Source: Geobacter sp.
Lineage (GTDB): Bacteria > Desulfobacterota > Desulfuromonadia > Geobacterales > Geobacteraceae
Length of the DNA stretch: 64,000 nucleotides
Direction: 5' to 3'
NCBI GenBank assembly: GCA_016177775.1
Contig: JACOUQ010000005.1
Location: forward strand, 1 to 64,000
Part shown: one piece after another, positions 35,634-44,995 of the stretch
Layout: each line of letters opens with the position of its first letter
How positions within the stretch are numbered: the stretch's first letter is position 1
Translations under genes and position numbers: made by a program
Notes under the pieces: model-generated
Database searches by the model: none
Seen by the model: the letters and a program-made list of their open reading frames with translations, nothing else
What the model was told of the DNA's origin: nothing

Positions 35634-36551
35634 ATGAAAACGCTACTTGTCTGTGAATACCGGGAAGGAAAGCTTCTCGATTCAACCTACGAGCTCCTTG
35701 TCTTTGCCGACCGACTAGGCGCCGAACGGGCCATGGTCCTCATTGGAAGCGACGCTGCTCCTCCGGCCTGGGACGGGACGGTCTACCTGGCCGATGCCGC
35801 CACCTGCGGCGAATACAACCCGGACGTGCACAAGCGGATCATCCTAGACGCCGCCAGGCGGGCTGAGGCCGACTGCATCGTGTTCCTCCACTCATCCTAC
35901 GGATGGGACCTGGCCCCCAGGGTTGCCGCGGCCCTGAGGGCCGGCCAGGTGTCGGAGATCGTGGATGTTGTTGACAACGGATTCGTGGTGGGGTGCTGCA
36001 ACGCCAAGATGCGTCGGACGGTGACGCCCAAGAGCGGCAAGACGGTCCTCACCATCCAGGCCGGTGCCTTCAGCTTTCAGGGGCCCACCCAGGGGACGCC
36101 CCGGCTGGAAAGGATTGAAGTGGAGGGAGCGGCCTCGTTGCAGGAGTTCGCAGGCTACGAGCCGGCCGAGAAGAAGGATGTGGACCTGACACGGGCCGAG
36201 GTGATCGTCAGCGCCGGACGGGGGGTGGGAAAGAAGGAGAACATCCCGGTCATCGAGACCTTGGCCAAGGCCCTCGGCGGCGAGCTCGGCGCTAGCCGGC
36301 CCGTGGTGGATGCCGGCTGGTTGGAGCACAGCCACCAGGTTGGGACTACGGGGCAGACGGTGGCCCCCAGGCTCTACGTGGCCTGCGGCATCTCGGGCGC
36401 CATCCAGCACCTGGCAGGGATGAAGAAGTCCGGCTTCATCGTCGCCATCAACAAGGACAAGGATGCCCCCATCGGAGAGGTGGCCGACGTCCTGGTGGTG
36501 GCTGACGTGATGCAGTTCGTGCCGGCCTTCTCGGCCAGGGTGCAGAAGTGA
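35634..36551 (+). CDS. etfA: Electron transfer flavoprotein alpha subunit
   Basis: This 305-residue EtfA has a conserved C-terminal FAD-binding region: [63 protein letters not shown]. No extra ferredoxin domain is present, so this is a non-bifurcating type by composition. AGGAGG lies ahead of the ATG. It acts with EtfB. Confidence 0.95.
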   Translation: MKTLLVCEYREGKLLDSTYELLVFADRLGAERAMVLIGSDAAPPAWDGTVYLADAATCGEYNPDVHKRIILDAARRAEADCIVFLHSSYGWDLAPRVAAALRAGQVSEIVDVVDNGFVVGCCNAKMRRTVTPKSGKTVLTIQAGAFSFQGPTQGTPRLERIEVEGAASLQEFAGYEPAEKKDVDLTRAEVIVSAGRGVGKKENIPVIETLAKALGGELGASRPVVDAGWLEHSHQVGTTGQTVAPRLYVACGISGAIQHLAGMKKSGFIVAINKDKDAPIGEVADVLVVADVMQFVPAFSARVQK

Positions 36552-36594
36552 TGCTGTCCGGTTTTTAGGGAAAAAACCAGAGAACGGAGCGAGC

Positions 36595-37419
36595 ATGAAA
36601 CCTCTTGACGGTATCAGGGTCCTCAATCTGGCGCTCAATCTTCCCGGCCCGGCCGCGGCGCGACGGCTCCACGAGCTGGGGGCCGAGGTGACAAAGGTGG
36701 AGCCACCCTCCGGAGACCCGATGGAGCGTTACCACGGCTCCTGGTACCGGGACATGGCGGCCGGCCATGCGGTGGCGCGCATCGATCTCAAGGCGGCGGA
36801 TGGGCGCGCCTGCCTCCAGGAACTCCTGGCCCGAGCCGACCTCCTAATCACCGCCACCAGGCCGGCGGCCCTGGCGAGGCTTTCACTCGACTGGCCGTCC
36901 CTGCGGGAGCGCTATCCGCAGCTCTGCCAGGTGGCGATCGTCGGCTATCCCGCGCCCCGGGAAAACGAGGCCGGCCACGACCTGACCTATCAGGCTTCTC
37001 TCGGGCTCCTGGCCCCACCCCAGATGCCGCGTACGCTTCTTGCCGACATGGCTGGCGCCGAGCAGACCCTTTCCGCGGCCCTGACGCTCCTCCTGGCACG
37101 GGAGCGGGGGAAGGGGGGCAGCTACGTCGAGGTTGCCCTCTCCGATGCCGCCGCAAGCATGGCCGAACCGCTTCGGTACCGGACCACGAGTCCTGGGGCG
37201 CTTTTGGGGGGCGGCCTTCCCGAGTACAACGTCTATCGCACGAGCGATGGCTGGGTTGCGGTGGCGGCCCTGGAGCCACATTTCAAGGAGCGGTTGGAAG
37301 GGGAGCTGACGGCGGGGAGCCGTGACGAGTACCAGGCCGCTTTTCTCGGGAAAAGCTCCGCGGAGTGGGAGGCGTGGGCGCAGGAAAAGGACATTCCCAT
37401 CGTTGCCGTCGCTACTTAA
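36595..37419 (+). CDS. Short CaiB/BaiF-family (family III) CoA-transferase or racemase homologue
   Basis: This 274-residue protein begins like the family ([36 protein letters not shown]). It has [12 protein letters not shown] and the catalytic-Asp region [20 protein letters not shown]. Full-length members have about 400 residues, so this one lacks a large part of the second half. The interlocked-ring fold may be altered. It may be a reduced but functional enzyme, because the frame is intact, or a decaying gene. Substrate could be a 2-methylacyl-CoA. Confidence 0.78.
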   Translation: MKPLDGIRVLNLALNLPGPAAARRLHELGAEVTKVEPPSGDPMERYHGSWYRDMAAGHAVARIDLKAADGRACLQELLARADLLITATRPAALARLSLDWPSLRERYPQLCQVAIVGYPAPRENEAGHDLTYQASLGLLAPPQMPRTLLADMAGAEQTLSAALTLLLARERGKGGSYVEVALSDAAASMAEPLRYRTTSPGALLGGGLPEYNVYRTSDGWVAVAALEPHFKERLEGELTAGSRDEYQAAFLGKSSAEWEAWAQEKDIPIVAVAT

Positions 37420-37475
37420 TAGCTGTTATCGATCAAGGCCCTTTAAGGGCGCGGATTGTTGTCACAGGAGGAGAC

Positions 37476-38636
37476 ATGTTTCTCGATCTGACCGAAGAGC
37501 AGAAGCTGATCCAGGATACCGCCCAGGAGTTCGCCCGGGCCGAGCTGGAGCCGGTGGCGGCGCAGCTCGACCAGGGAGACGACCGTGGACCCATGCTTGC
37601 CAACCTGAAGAAACTGGCGGAGCTGGGGTTCATGGGGCTTAACGTGAAGGACGCCTATGGCGGGTCCGAGGCGGGAGTCGTGGCCTTCAGCGTGGCCATG
37701 ACAGAGATCGCCCGGGCCTGCGCCTCCACGGCCGTCACCGTATCGGTCAACAACATGGTCTGCGAGGTAATCCAGGCGGTCGGCTCCGAGGAGCAGAAAA
37801 AGGCCTACATCCCCAAGATATGTTCCGGGGAGTACGCAGCCGGAAGCTTTGCCCTCACCGAGACCGGCGCCGGTTCCGACCCGGCCGGCATGACTACCAC
37901 CGCGGCTCTCGACGGCGATCAGTGGGTCCTGAACGGGGCCAAGCTCTTCATAACCAGCGCCCCCTATGCCGGGGTCTTCGTGGTCTGGGCGGTCACTGAC
38001 CGGGAGGCCCCCAAGGGGAAGGGGATCAGCTGCTTTCTGGTGGAAGCCGGGACCCCCGGACTCATCATCGGCAAGGAGGAGGGGAAGATGGGGCAACACG
38101 CCTCGGCCACCAACGAGGTGATCTTCGACAAATGCCGCATCCCGAAGGGGGCACTCATGGGGAAGCTCAACGACGGTTTCAGGATAGCCGTGGCCGAACT
38201 CGGGGGAGGGCGGATAGGCATCGGGTCGCTGGGCCTCGGGGTTGGCCTGGCGGCCATGGACTATGCCACCAGGTACGCGACCGAGAGGTCCCAGTTCGGT
38301 CAGAAGATCAGCGACTTCCAGGCGATCCAGTGGAAGATCGCCGACAGCTACACCGAGCTGGAGGCGGCCCGTTTGCTGCTGATGAACGCCGCGTTCAGGA
38401 AGGAGCAGGGGAAGCCCTTCGCCAAGGAGGCCTCCATGGCCAAGATGTACGCCACAGAGGCCGCCAACAGGGCCTGCTATCACGCGGTGCAGATGCTGGG
38501 GGGGTACGGTTACACCCAGGACTACCCGGTGGAGCGCTACGCCCGTGACGCCCGCATCACCTCTATCTACGAGGGGACAAACGAGATCCAGCGGGTGATC
38601 GTCTCGCGGGAGATATTGAAGAATTTCAGTTCATAG
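37476..38636 (+). CDS. Acyl-CoA dehydrogenase
   Basis: This 386-residue acyl-CoA dehydrogenase has E366 as the catalytic base in IYEGTNEIQRVIVSR, and FALTETGAGSDPAGM and KLFITSAPYAGVFVVWAVTD for FAD and substrate. AGGAGG precedes the ATG at 37476. It differs from the Bcd in the same cluster and is followed by a GctAB-type CoA-transferase, so it may act on a different chain, for example a 2-methyl-branched or dicarboxylic acyl-CoA. Exact substrate unknown. Confidence 0.9.
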   Translation: MFLDLTEEQKLIQDTAQEFARAELEPVAAQLDQGDDRGPMLANLKKLAELGFMGLNVKDAYGGSEAGVVAFSVAMTEIARACASTAVTVSVNNMVCEVIQAVGSEEQKKAYIPKICSGEYAAGSFALTETGAGSDPAGMTTTAALDGDQWVLNGAKLFITSAPYAGVFVVWAVTDREAPKGKGISCFLVEAGTPGLIIGKEEGKMGQHASATNEVIFDKCRIPKGALMGKLNDGFRIAVAELGGGRIGIGSLGLGVGLAAMDYATRYATERSQFGQKISDFQAIQWKIADSYTELEAARLLLMNAAFRKEQGKPFAKEASMAKMYATEAANRACYHAVQMLGGYGYTQDYPVERYARDARITSIYEGTNEIQRVIVSREILKNFSS

Positions 38637-38658
38637 GTCCCGTACGTCCTATAGGACC
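38632..38658. repeat. CCTATAGG-type 9-bp repeats
   Basis: Three near-copies of a 9-mer (CATAGGTCC, CGTACGTCC, TATAGGACC) lie between two genes, related to the cluster at 29751. Confidence 0.4.
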
Positions 38659-38683
38659 TATAACCGCTTTACAAGGAGGGTTT

Positions 38684-39646
38684 ATGTCAGGCAAGCGCAT
38701 CACCTTGCAGCAGGCCGCCGAGATCATCAAGGACGGCGCGAGCCTTACCTTTTCAGGCTTCACTATCTGGCGCAGACCCATGGCGATTGTTTTCGAACTG
38801 ATCCGTCAGGGTCGAAAGGGGCTCCATCTCATCGAGGTGAACGGCGGCCCCCAGACCGAGTTCCTGGTGGGCGCCGGCTGCGTCGACATCTGGGAGTCGT
38901 GCTGGGTGGGGCATGAGCTGTATGGCAAGTATGGCGCCAACCTCTCCCGCAAGGTGGGTGCAAAGGAGATTCTGGTGGAGGATTACAGCCACGCGGAGAT
39001 GATGTTCCGCTTTGCTGCTGCTGCCTCCGGCGCCCCCTATGTCGCGACCCAGACCTCGCTCGGCACCGACATCCACAACCCGGCGTACGACACTCTTGGC
39101 CGGGCGGGCTTAAGGGACGGCAAGCGCATCCCCAAGGAGAAATACGTCTTCACCGACGATCCTTTCTTCGGCGCCGGCCCGCAGGTGCTGGTTCCGGCGG
39201 CCAAGGTGGACATCGCGGTAATGTGCGTCCAGCAGGTGGGGGAGGAGGGGACGGTAAGGGTCAGCGGCCAGTACTACTCCGACCCGGAGGCGGCCAGGGC
39301 CGCGGACATCACCATCGTCATGGCCGAGGAGATCGTCCCCGAGGAGTACCTGCGCCGCGAGAGCGACCGGAATACCATCACGAGCTTCGAGGTGGATTAC
39401 ATCCTGGAATGCCCCTACGGCGCCCACCCTACCGGGATGTTCGGTCGCTACGACGTGGACGGAGCCTTCCTCAAGGATTTCTACGCCAGGACGCGCACCC
39501 AGGAAGGGTTCGACGCCTTTGCCAGGGAATGGGTCTTCGGCCATGACCAGATGAGCTACCTGGAAAAGCTGGGGTGGCCCAGGATGCTCTCGCTCAAGGC
39601 CAACACCGCGCTCAACTATTCAACAGGCATAAAAAGGGGGCAATGA
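38684..39646 (+). CDS. gctA: CoA-transferase subunit A (GctA-like)
   Basis: This 320-residue alpha subunit of the glutaconate CoA-transferase type has LTFSGFTIWRRPMAIVFELI, CVDIWESCWVGHELYGKYG and TGMFGRYDVDGAFLKDFYAR. It works with the beta subunit that starts one base after its stop codon. The acid could be glutaconate, but in this cluster a fatty or branched acid is equally possible. AAGGAGG precedes the ATG. Confidence 0.85.
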   Translation: MSGKRITLQQAAEIIKDGASLTFSGFTIWRRPMAIVFELIRQGRKGLHLIEVNGGPQTEFLVGAGCVDIWESCWVGHELYGKYGANLSRKVGAKEILVEDYSHAEMMFRFAAAASGAPYVATQTSLGTDIHNPAYDTLGRAGLRDGKRIPKEKYVFTDDPFFGAGPQVLVPAAKVDIAVMCVQQVGEEGTVRVSGQYYSDPEAARAADITIVMAEEIVPEEYLRRESDRNTITSFEVDYILECPYGAHPTGMFGRYDVDGAFLKDFYARTRTQEGFDAFAREWVFGHDQMSYLEKLGWPRMLSLKANTALNYSTGIKRGQ

Positions 39647-39647
39647 C

Positions 39648-40472
39648 ATGACCTGGGAATATGCGACTCCAGAAGAATATGGACTGGCCGACCTTCTCTG
39701 CTGCGCGGCCTCCCGCGAGGTGCAGGACAACGAGATCGTCTTCGCCGGCACCGGCCTCCCCATGGTGGCGATCATGCTGGCCCAGAAGACCCACGCGCCG
39801 AACCTGAAGCTGATCTTCGAGGCAGGCACACTGGACGGCCGCCCCCCCGAGATACCAACCTCCGTGGGGGATGCCCGCTGTGAGATGGGGGCCTCCCGGG
39901 CATCGGGGCTCCACGACGCCTTCAGTATTGCCCAGCGCGGCTATGTGGACCTCGGTTTCCTCGGCGGGGCCGAGGTGGACGAGTACGGCAACGTGAACAC
40001 CACCTGCATCGGCGACTACCTGAACCCCGAGCTCCGTCTCACCGGGAGCGGCGGTAACCCGGACATAAACTCCTTCGCCAAACGGACCGTTTTCATCATG
40101 GTCCACGAGAAGCGCCGCTTCACCCCAAGCGTCAGCTACATAACCAGCCCGGGGTGGCGGGTGAAGAAGTGGCCGGGCGGCGAGTTCGTTCACAGAAAGG
40201 AGCTCTACGGCGCCGCATATCGGGGTGGGCCGTCGGCGGTGATCAGTACGGCCGGGGTCTTCCGCTTTGACGGGGAGAGCGGCAAGATCTACCTGGATAC
40301 TTGCCATCCCGGTAAGATGCCAGAGGAGATCCGGGAGTTGTGCCACTTCGATCTCGACATCAGCCGTGTTTCCGGCGAAACTCTCCCCCCGACCCGCGAG
40401 GAGCTCCACCTCATCCACGAGGTGCTCGACCCGGAGCAGATATTCATCCCGAAGGTGAAGAAGGGGGTCTGA
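39648..40472 (+). CDS. gctB: CoA-transferase subunit B (GctB-like)
   Basis: This 274-residue beta subunit has the probable catalytic E58 in LIFEAGTLDGRPPEIP. GYVDLGFLGGAEVDEYGNVN and PDINSFAKRTVFIMVHEKRR follow. The final LHLIHEVLDPEQIFIP is usual for GctB-like proteins. Operon with the A subunit. Confidence 0.87.
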   Translation: MTWEYATPEEYGLADLLCCAASREVQDNEIVFAGTGLPMVAIMLAQKTHAPNLKLIFEAGTLDGRPPEIPTSVGDARCEMGASRASGLHDAFSIAQRGYVDLGFLGGAEVDEYGNVNTTCIGDYLNPELRLTGSGGNPDINSFAKRTVFIMVHEKRRFTPSVSYITSPGWRVKKWPGGEFVHRKELYGAAYRGGPSAVISTAGVFRFDGESGKIYLDTCHPGKMPEEIRELCHFDLDISRVSGETLPPTREELHLIHEVLDPEQIFIPKVKKGV

Positions 40473-40477
40473 TGATC

Positions 40478-40504
40478 TTGAAGATGTGACAGACGCGCTA
40501 TAAT
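40478..40504 (+). promoter_or_regulatory. Possible promoter ahead of a leader RNA or yacG
   Basis: TATAAT (40499-40504) is an exact -10 hexamer; TTGAAG (40478-40483) lies 15 bases upstream, a short spacing. Transcription would start near 40511. Confidence 0.4.
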
Positions 40505-40510
40505 CGGTTG

Positions 40511-40628
40511 AATTTTCTGGTTGATTGTGCAATACTTCGTTGCCTTTGCGGGTACGGGCATGAAGAATTCGATCCCTGTTTTCCACTCCAGCCAACTACC
40601 CCGGGACGCTTCGGCGCCTGGGGTTTTT
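40511..40628 (+). ncRNA. Candidate small RNA or yacG leader
   Basis: A promoter-like TATAAT and a strong terminator hairpin (40599-40628) bracket about 118 bases without an open frame. It contains a small GCAA/TTGC hairpin near 40532. It matched no RNA family known to me. It could be a free sRNA, or a 5' leader of yacG whose hairpin sits where the ribosome binding site should be. Confidence 0.35.
40599..40628 (+). terminator. Rho-independent terminator with TTCG loop, just before yacG
   Basis: CCCCGGGACGC (40599-40609) pairs with GCGCCTGGGG (40614-40623), with one bulged A and one G-U pair around a TTCG tetraloop. TTTTT follows (40624-40628). The yacG ATG is only six bases after the T-run. 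Confidence 0.8.
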
Positions 40629-40634
40629 ATTGAT

Positions 40635-40826
40635 ATGCACGAAAAAACACCGAAAAAATTCAAGTGCCCCCAATGCGGGAAAGAGGCCGTATGGGAGGGG
40701 AACCCGTTCCGCCCCTTCTGTTCCGAGCGCTGCAAGATGATCGATCTTGGCGCGTGGGCGTCGGAAGATTATTGCATCTCCGGTGACAAGAAGCCCGAAG
40801 ATACGGAACCGGAGAACGATGTGTAG
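40635..40826 (+). CDS. yacG: YacG-family zinc-finger protein (DNA gyrase inhibitor)
   Basis: This 63-residue protein has the YacG treble-clef zinc motif: [10 protein letters not shown] and [20 protein letters not shown]. coli YacG binds and inhibits DNA gyrase. The ATG at 40635 has no recognisable Shine-Dalgarno sequence, and a terminator hairpin ends right before it. Its TAG stop is the start of a GTAGGGGCG repeat. Confidence 0.9.
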   Translation: MHEKTPKKFKCPQCGKEAVWEGNPFRPFCSERCKMIDLGAWASEDYCISGDKKPEDTEPENDV

Positions 40827-40904
40827 GGGCGCATGGTATGCGCCCTGACTGGGTGGACAAGCCTGCGCGCTGGAGCGCTATGGCCCGCAAGCGCGTCCGC
40901 CCCT
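40823..40904. repeat. GTAGGGGCG-type palindromic repeat supplying the yacG stop
   Basis: AGGGGCG and CGCCCCT form the outer arms; the inner hairpin is GGGCGCAT/ATGCGCCC. The TAG at 40824-40826 is the yacG stop codon. Confidence 0.65.
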
Positions 40905-40944
40905 CCCATTCATAACGCTTTGCAGCAAAAGAGGAGTTGATCAA

Positions 40945-42348
40945 ATGTCTGAAGTCCGCCTCCGTTTCGCCCCCAGTCCCACCGGCTACCTTCACGTGGG
41001 GGGGGCACGCACCGCGCTGTTCAACTGGCTTCTGGCCAGGAAGCTAAAGGGGAGGTTCATCCTCCGCATCGAGGACACCGATGTGGCCCGCTCCACCCAG
41101 GAGTCGGTGGATGCCATCCTGCAGGGGATGGAGTGGCTCGGGCTGGATTGGGACGAGGGGCCGTTCTTTCAGTCGGACAATTTCCCCCTCTATCGCGAGC
41201 ACGTGGAGAAGCTTCTCAGCGAGGGGAAGGCCTACCGCTGCTACTGTACGCCGGAGGAACTGGAGGCGAAGAGGGAGAAGGCCCTGGCCGAAGGGCGCAA
41301 GCCGAAATACGACGGCACCTGCCGCAATCTGACGGAAGAAATCCCCGGCAAACCGTTTGCGGTCAGGTTCAAGGCCCCCAAAGACGGCGTGACGGCCTTC
41401 GACGATCTGATCAAGGGGCCGATCTCCTTCAACAATGAGGAGCTGGACGACCTGATCATCCAGCGCTCGGACGGGACGCCGACCTACAACTTCACCGTGG
41501 TGATCGACGATGCCTCCATGCAGGTCACTACGGTCATCCGCGGGGACGACCATGTGAACAACACCCCGCGCCAGATCCTCCTATATGAGGCCCTGGGCTA
41601 CCCGGTGCCGAAGTTCGCCCACGTGCCGATGATCCTGGGGGCGGACAAGACGCGCCTGTCCAAGCGCCACGGCGCCACCAGCGTCATGGCCTACCGCGAC
41701 ATGGGCTTTCTACCGGAGGCGATGGTGAATTACCTGGTTCGGCTCGGTTGGAGCCACGGCGATCAGGAGATTTTCAGCCTGGAAGAGCTGATCGAGAAGT
41801 TCTCCATCGAGAATGTGGGGAAGTCTGCCGGAGTGTTCAACCCGGACAAGCTCCTTTGGCTGAACCACCATTACATCAATGAAAGCGCTCCGGACCAGTT
41901 GGCGGAATTGCTGATACCCTTCCTCAAGGAGCGGGAGGTCGACCCGGAAGGGGGGCCGAGCCTGCCTGCGGTGGTGAAGACTCTCCAGGAGCGCTCCCAT
42001 ACGCTGCTGGAGATGGCCGACGGGGCGGTATTCTATTTCAGGAGCGATTTCGACTATGACCCCGAGGCCGTTGCGAAGTTTCTGAAGCCTGATGTTGCCC
42101 CGCGGTATGAGGCGCTGCTGGCAAAACTCGACTCTCTGAACGAGTTCACCCACGACGCCATTGAGGCTGCCTTCAAGGAGCTCTGCGCGGATCAGGGGAT
42201 AAAGATGGGGCAGATCGGGCCGCCGGTGCGGGTTGCCTTGTGTGGCGGGACGACTTCGCCGAGTATTTACGAGGTTATAGAGGTGCTGGGGAAGGAAGAA
42301 ACCCGGAAGCGGATTACGCGGGCACTGGATTCCGTCCGTGGAGGGTAA
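40945..42348 (+). CDS. gltX: Glutamyl-tRNA synthetase
   Basis: This 467-residue class I synthetase has the HIGH-equivalent [20 protein letters not shown] and the KMSKS-equivalent [33 protein letters not shown] and a C-terminal anticodon-binding helical domain complete it. It charges tRNA-Glu (and possibly tRNA-Gln) in the cytoplasm. GAGGAG precedes the ATG. GltX is the known target of E. coli HipA, and a HipA homologue is encoded at the start of this window. Confidence 0.96.
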   Translation: MSEVRLRFAPSPTGYLHVGGARTALFNWLLARKLKGRFILRIEDTDVARSTQESVDAILQGMEWLGLDWDEGPFFQSDNFPLYREHVEKLLSEGKAYRCYCTPEELEAKREKALAEGRKPKYDGTCRNLTEEIPGKPFAVRFKAPKDGVTAFDDLIKGPISFNNEELDDLIIQRSDGTPTYNFTVVIDDASMQVTTVIRGDDHVNNTPRQILLYEALGYPVPKFAHVPMILGADKTRLSKRHGATSVMAYRDMGFLPEAMVNYLVRLGWSHGDQEIFSLEELIEKFSIENVGKSAGVFNPDKLLWLNHHYINESAPDQLAELLIPFLKEREVDPEGGPSLPAVVKTLQERSHTLLEMADGAVFYFRSDFDYDPEAVAKFLKPDVAPRYEALLAKLDSLNEFTHDAIEAAFKELCADQGIKMGQIGPPVRVALCGGTTSPSIYEVIEVLGKEETRKRITRALDSVRGG

Positions 42349-42359
42349 GCTGTGAAAAA

Positions 42360-42387
42360 AGGGGCGCAACCAGTGCGGTGCGCCCCT
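42360..42387 (-). terminator. Terminator between gltX and yhbY
   Basis: AGGGGCGCA (42360-42368) and TGCGCCCCT (42379-42387) form a perfect 9-bp stem with a 10-base loop. On the minus strand it is followed by TTTTTT, so it chiefly terminates yhbY. Confidence 0.75.
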
Positions 42388-42397
42388 CTTTGCGCGG

Positions 42398-42694
42398 CTA
42401 GTTCCCTTTCGGAAGCTCGATCTTCGGCTCACTCGCCTTTCGGTAGAGGAGGATGGTTCTGCCCAGAATCTGGGCCACATCCGCGCCGCACTCCGCGGCG
42501 AGTTGCTCCGCCACCTCCTTGCGGTCGCTCATGCAGCTTTCCAGTATCTTGATCTTGATAATTTCGTGGGCCTCAAGCGCTTCTGCCGTTTCCCTGATCA
42601 GGGAGTCGTTTATTTCCCCCTTCCCCACCATGATGACTGGCTTCAGGTTGTGCCCTATGGCTCTCAGGAAGCGTTTCTGTTTTCCGGTCAGCAT
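42398..42694 (-). CDS. yhbY: CRM-domain RNA-binding protein YhbY
   Basis: This 98-residue protein has a single CRM domain: LTGKQKRFLRAIGHNLKPV, the conserved GKGEIND, HEIIKIKIL, ADVAQILGRTILLYR. YhbY binds pre-50S ribosomal particles and is thought to help ribosome assembly. It is convergent with gltX. Confidence 0.93.
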   Translation of the reverse strand: MLTGKQKRFLRAIGHNLKPVIMVGKGEINDSLIRETAEALEAHEIIKIKILESCMSDRKEVAEQLAAECGADVAQILGRTILLYRKASEPKIELPKGN

Positions 42695-42978
42695 CGATAT
42701 ACTTGTCCTTTCTTGACGTCCGATCTTTTCATTTGTATATCATGGTCCGTTGTCGAAGGCAATCACCCCGAGGATTATCTGCGTGGCAGACGGCTGTGCC
42801 TAATTAATGGACACCATCCCGTGTCGCTGCCTATTAATCGTGCTTTGAAAGGCGGTTTTTTCGGCCAACAGGCATGCCAACTCCTTGATAAACAAGGAGT
42901 AAGTGAATTGATATCTTTTAGGCAAGAGGATTGCAGACAGTATGCAGCCTGTCTACCAAGCGGGCAGCAGAGTTTGGC
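42695..42978. other. Intergenic region between yhbY and glnB
   Basis: Divergent spacer with no convincing gene. It holds a perfect 8-bp hairpin ACTCCTTG/CAAGGAGT (42880-42900) and a 6-bp hairpin AGACAG/CTGTCT near 42932-42951. No clear NtrC-type site or exact sigma-54 promoter was found; TTGGCTTGCTTTTGTT near 42975 has the wrong spacing. Confidence 0.4.
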
Positions 42979-43007
42979 TTGCTTTTGTTACGACATGCAA
43001 TTATACT
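42979..43007 (+). promoter_or_regulatory. Sigma-70-type promoter of glnBA
   Basis: TTGCTT (42979-42984) and TATACT (43002-43007) are separated by 17 bases, about 38 bases before the glnB start. Confidence 0.6.
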
Positions 43008-43041
43008 GCGCGAATAATTATTCCGGACAGGGGGGTGATGA

Positions 43042-43383
<342 letters not shown>

Positions 43384-43421
43384 CCGCCTGAATTATAATT
43401 TCTTGAAAGGAGATTTAGTAG

Positions 43422-44834
43422 ATGACACCAAAACAGGTAGTAGATTTCGCCAAAGAAAATGGCGCCCTCATGGTCGACTTCAAGTTCATGGACTTCGTGG
43501 GGATCTGGCAGCACTTCACCACGCCGATCAGCGAGTTCGGCGAGGACATCTTTGAGGACGGCCTCGGCTTTGACGGCTCCTCCATCCGCGGCTGGCAGCC
43601 GATTCATGCCTCAGACATGATCATCATTCCGGATGCCACCACCGCCAAGATGGACCCGTTCACCGCGCTCCCGACTCTCAGCCTCATCTGCAACATCTTC
43701 GATCCGATCACCAAGGAAGGCTATTCCCGCGACCCGCGCAACATCGCCAAGAAGGCCGAGGCTTACCTTAAGTCCTCCGGCATCGGCGACACCGCCTTCT
43801 TCGGTCCCGAGGCCGAGTTCTTCATTTTCGACGACGTCCGCTACGACTCCAGCGCCAATCAGTCCTTCTACGCCGTGGATTCCGTGGAAGGCGCCTGGAA
43901 CACCGGCCGTGAAGAGTTCCCGAACCTCGGCTACAAGCCGCGCCACAAGGAAGGTTACTTCCCGGTTTCCCCGACCGACTCCCAGAACGATCTCCGTAAC
44001 GAGATGGTGATGGAGATGCAGAAGGTGGGTATCCAGGTCGAGTGCCAGCACCACGAAGTTGCCACCGGCGGCCAGGCCGAGATCGACATGCGCTTCGACG
44101 CCATGGTTACCATGGCTGACAAGCTCCAATGGTTCAAGTACATCGTCAAGAACGTTGCCTACCGCAACGGCAAGACCGCAACCTTTATGCCGAAGCCTCT
44201 CTATGGCGACAACGGTTCCGGGATGCACTCCCACCAGTCCATCTGGAAGGACGGCGTCAACCTCTTCGCCGGTGACAAGTACGGCGGGCTTTCCCAGATT
44301 GCCCTCTGGTACATCGGCGGGATCATCAAGCACGCCAAGGCTCTCTGCGCCTTCACCAACCCGACCACCAACTCCTACAAGCGTCTGGTGCCGGGCTTTG
44401 AGGCTCCGGTGAACATGTGCTACTCCAGCCGTAACCGCTCTGCTTCCCTCCGTATCCCGATGTTCTCCAGCAATCCGAAGGCGAAGCGGATCGAGTACCG
44501 GACTCCGGACCCCTCCTGCAACGGCTACCTTGCCTTTGCCGCCATGCTGATGGCCGGCCTCGACGGGATCGAGAACAAGATCGATCCGGGGCAGCCGCTC
44601 GACAAGGACATCTACGGTCTTTCCCCCGAGGAGCTCAAGGACATCCCGTCGGCTCCGGGGACCCTGGAAGAGGCCCTCAACTGCCTCAAGGAAGACCACG
44701 AGTTCCTCCTCAAGGGTGACGTCTTCACTGCCGACGTCATCGAGAAGTGGATCGAGTACAAGACCGAGGCCGAAGTCAACCCGGTCCGCATGCGTCCGGT
44801 TCCGATGGAGTTCGCGCTTTATTACGACATCTAA
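43422..44834 (+). CDS. glnA: Type I glutamine synthetase
   Basis: This 470-residue GS-I has the N-terminal [14 protein letters not shown] and [11 protein letters not shown], metal-ligand [18 protein letters not shown], and the adenylylation-site tyrosine in [10 protein letters not shown]. It makes glutamine from glutamate, ammonia and ATP. AAAGGAG precedes the ATG. A terminator follows the stop. Confidence 0.97.
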   Translation: MTPKQVVDFAKENGALMVDFKFMDFVGIWQHFTTPISEFGEDIFEDGLGFDGSSIRGWQPIHASDMIIIPDATTAKMDPFTALPTLSLICNIFDPITKEGYSRDPRNIAKKAEAYLKSSGIGDTAFFGPEAEFFIFDDVRYDSSANQSFYAVDSVEGAWNTGREEFPNLGYKPRHKEGYFPVSPTDSQNDLRNEMVMEMQKVGIQVECQHHEVATGGQAEIDMRFDAMVTMADKLQWFKYIVKNVAYRNGKTATFMPKPLYGDNGSGMHSHQSIWKDGVNLFAGDKYGGLSQIALWYIGGIIKHAKALCAFTNPTTNSYKRLVPGFEAPVNMCYSSRNRSASLRIPMFSSNPKAKRIEYRTPDPSCNGYLAFAAMLMAGLDGIENKIDPGQPLDKDIYGLSPEELKDIPSAPGTLEEALNCLKEDHEFLLKGDVFTADVIEKWIEYKTEAEVNPVRMRPVPMEFALYYDI

Positions 44835-44857
44835 ACCGTTCGTAAATATGCAGTACG

Positions 44858-44890
44858 AAAAGGCGGGAGAGTAATCTCCCGCCTTTTCTT
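44858..44890 (+). terminator. Rho-independent terminator after glnA
   Basis: AAAAGGCGGGAGA (44858-44870), GTAA loop, TCTCCCGCCTTTT (44875-44887): a perfect 13-bp stem followed by more T residues. Confidence 0.92.
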
Positions 44891-44995
44891 TTTGATGCCC
44901 CGTAATATACTTTGAGCAGGGGAAACCCGTTGTCTTTCCCACGCGTCTGCGCTAACATGCGCGATTACGCATCCAATACATGTCTGGAAGGTGAG

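Noticed and set aside
29751-38658. CCTATGGG and CCTATAGG clusters as a CRISPR array
   Set aside because: Units are 9 bp, contiguous and without unique spacers; no cas genes are nearby.
42974-42989. TTGGCTTGCTTTTGTT as a sigma-54 promoter for glnB
   Set aside because: The GG to G(C) spacing is off by one and a well-spaced TTGCTT/TATACT promoter overlaps it.
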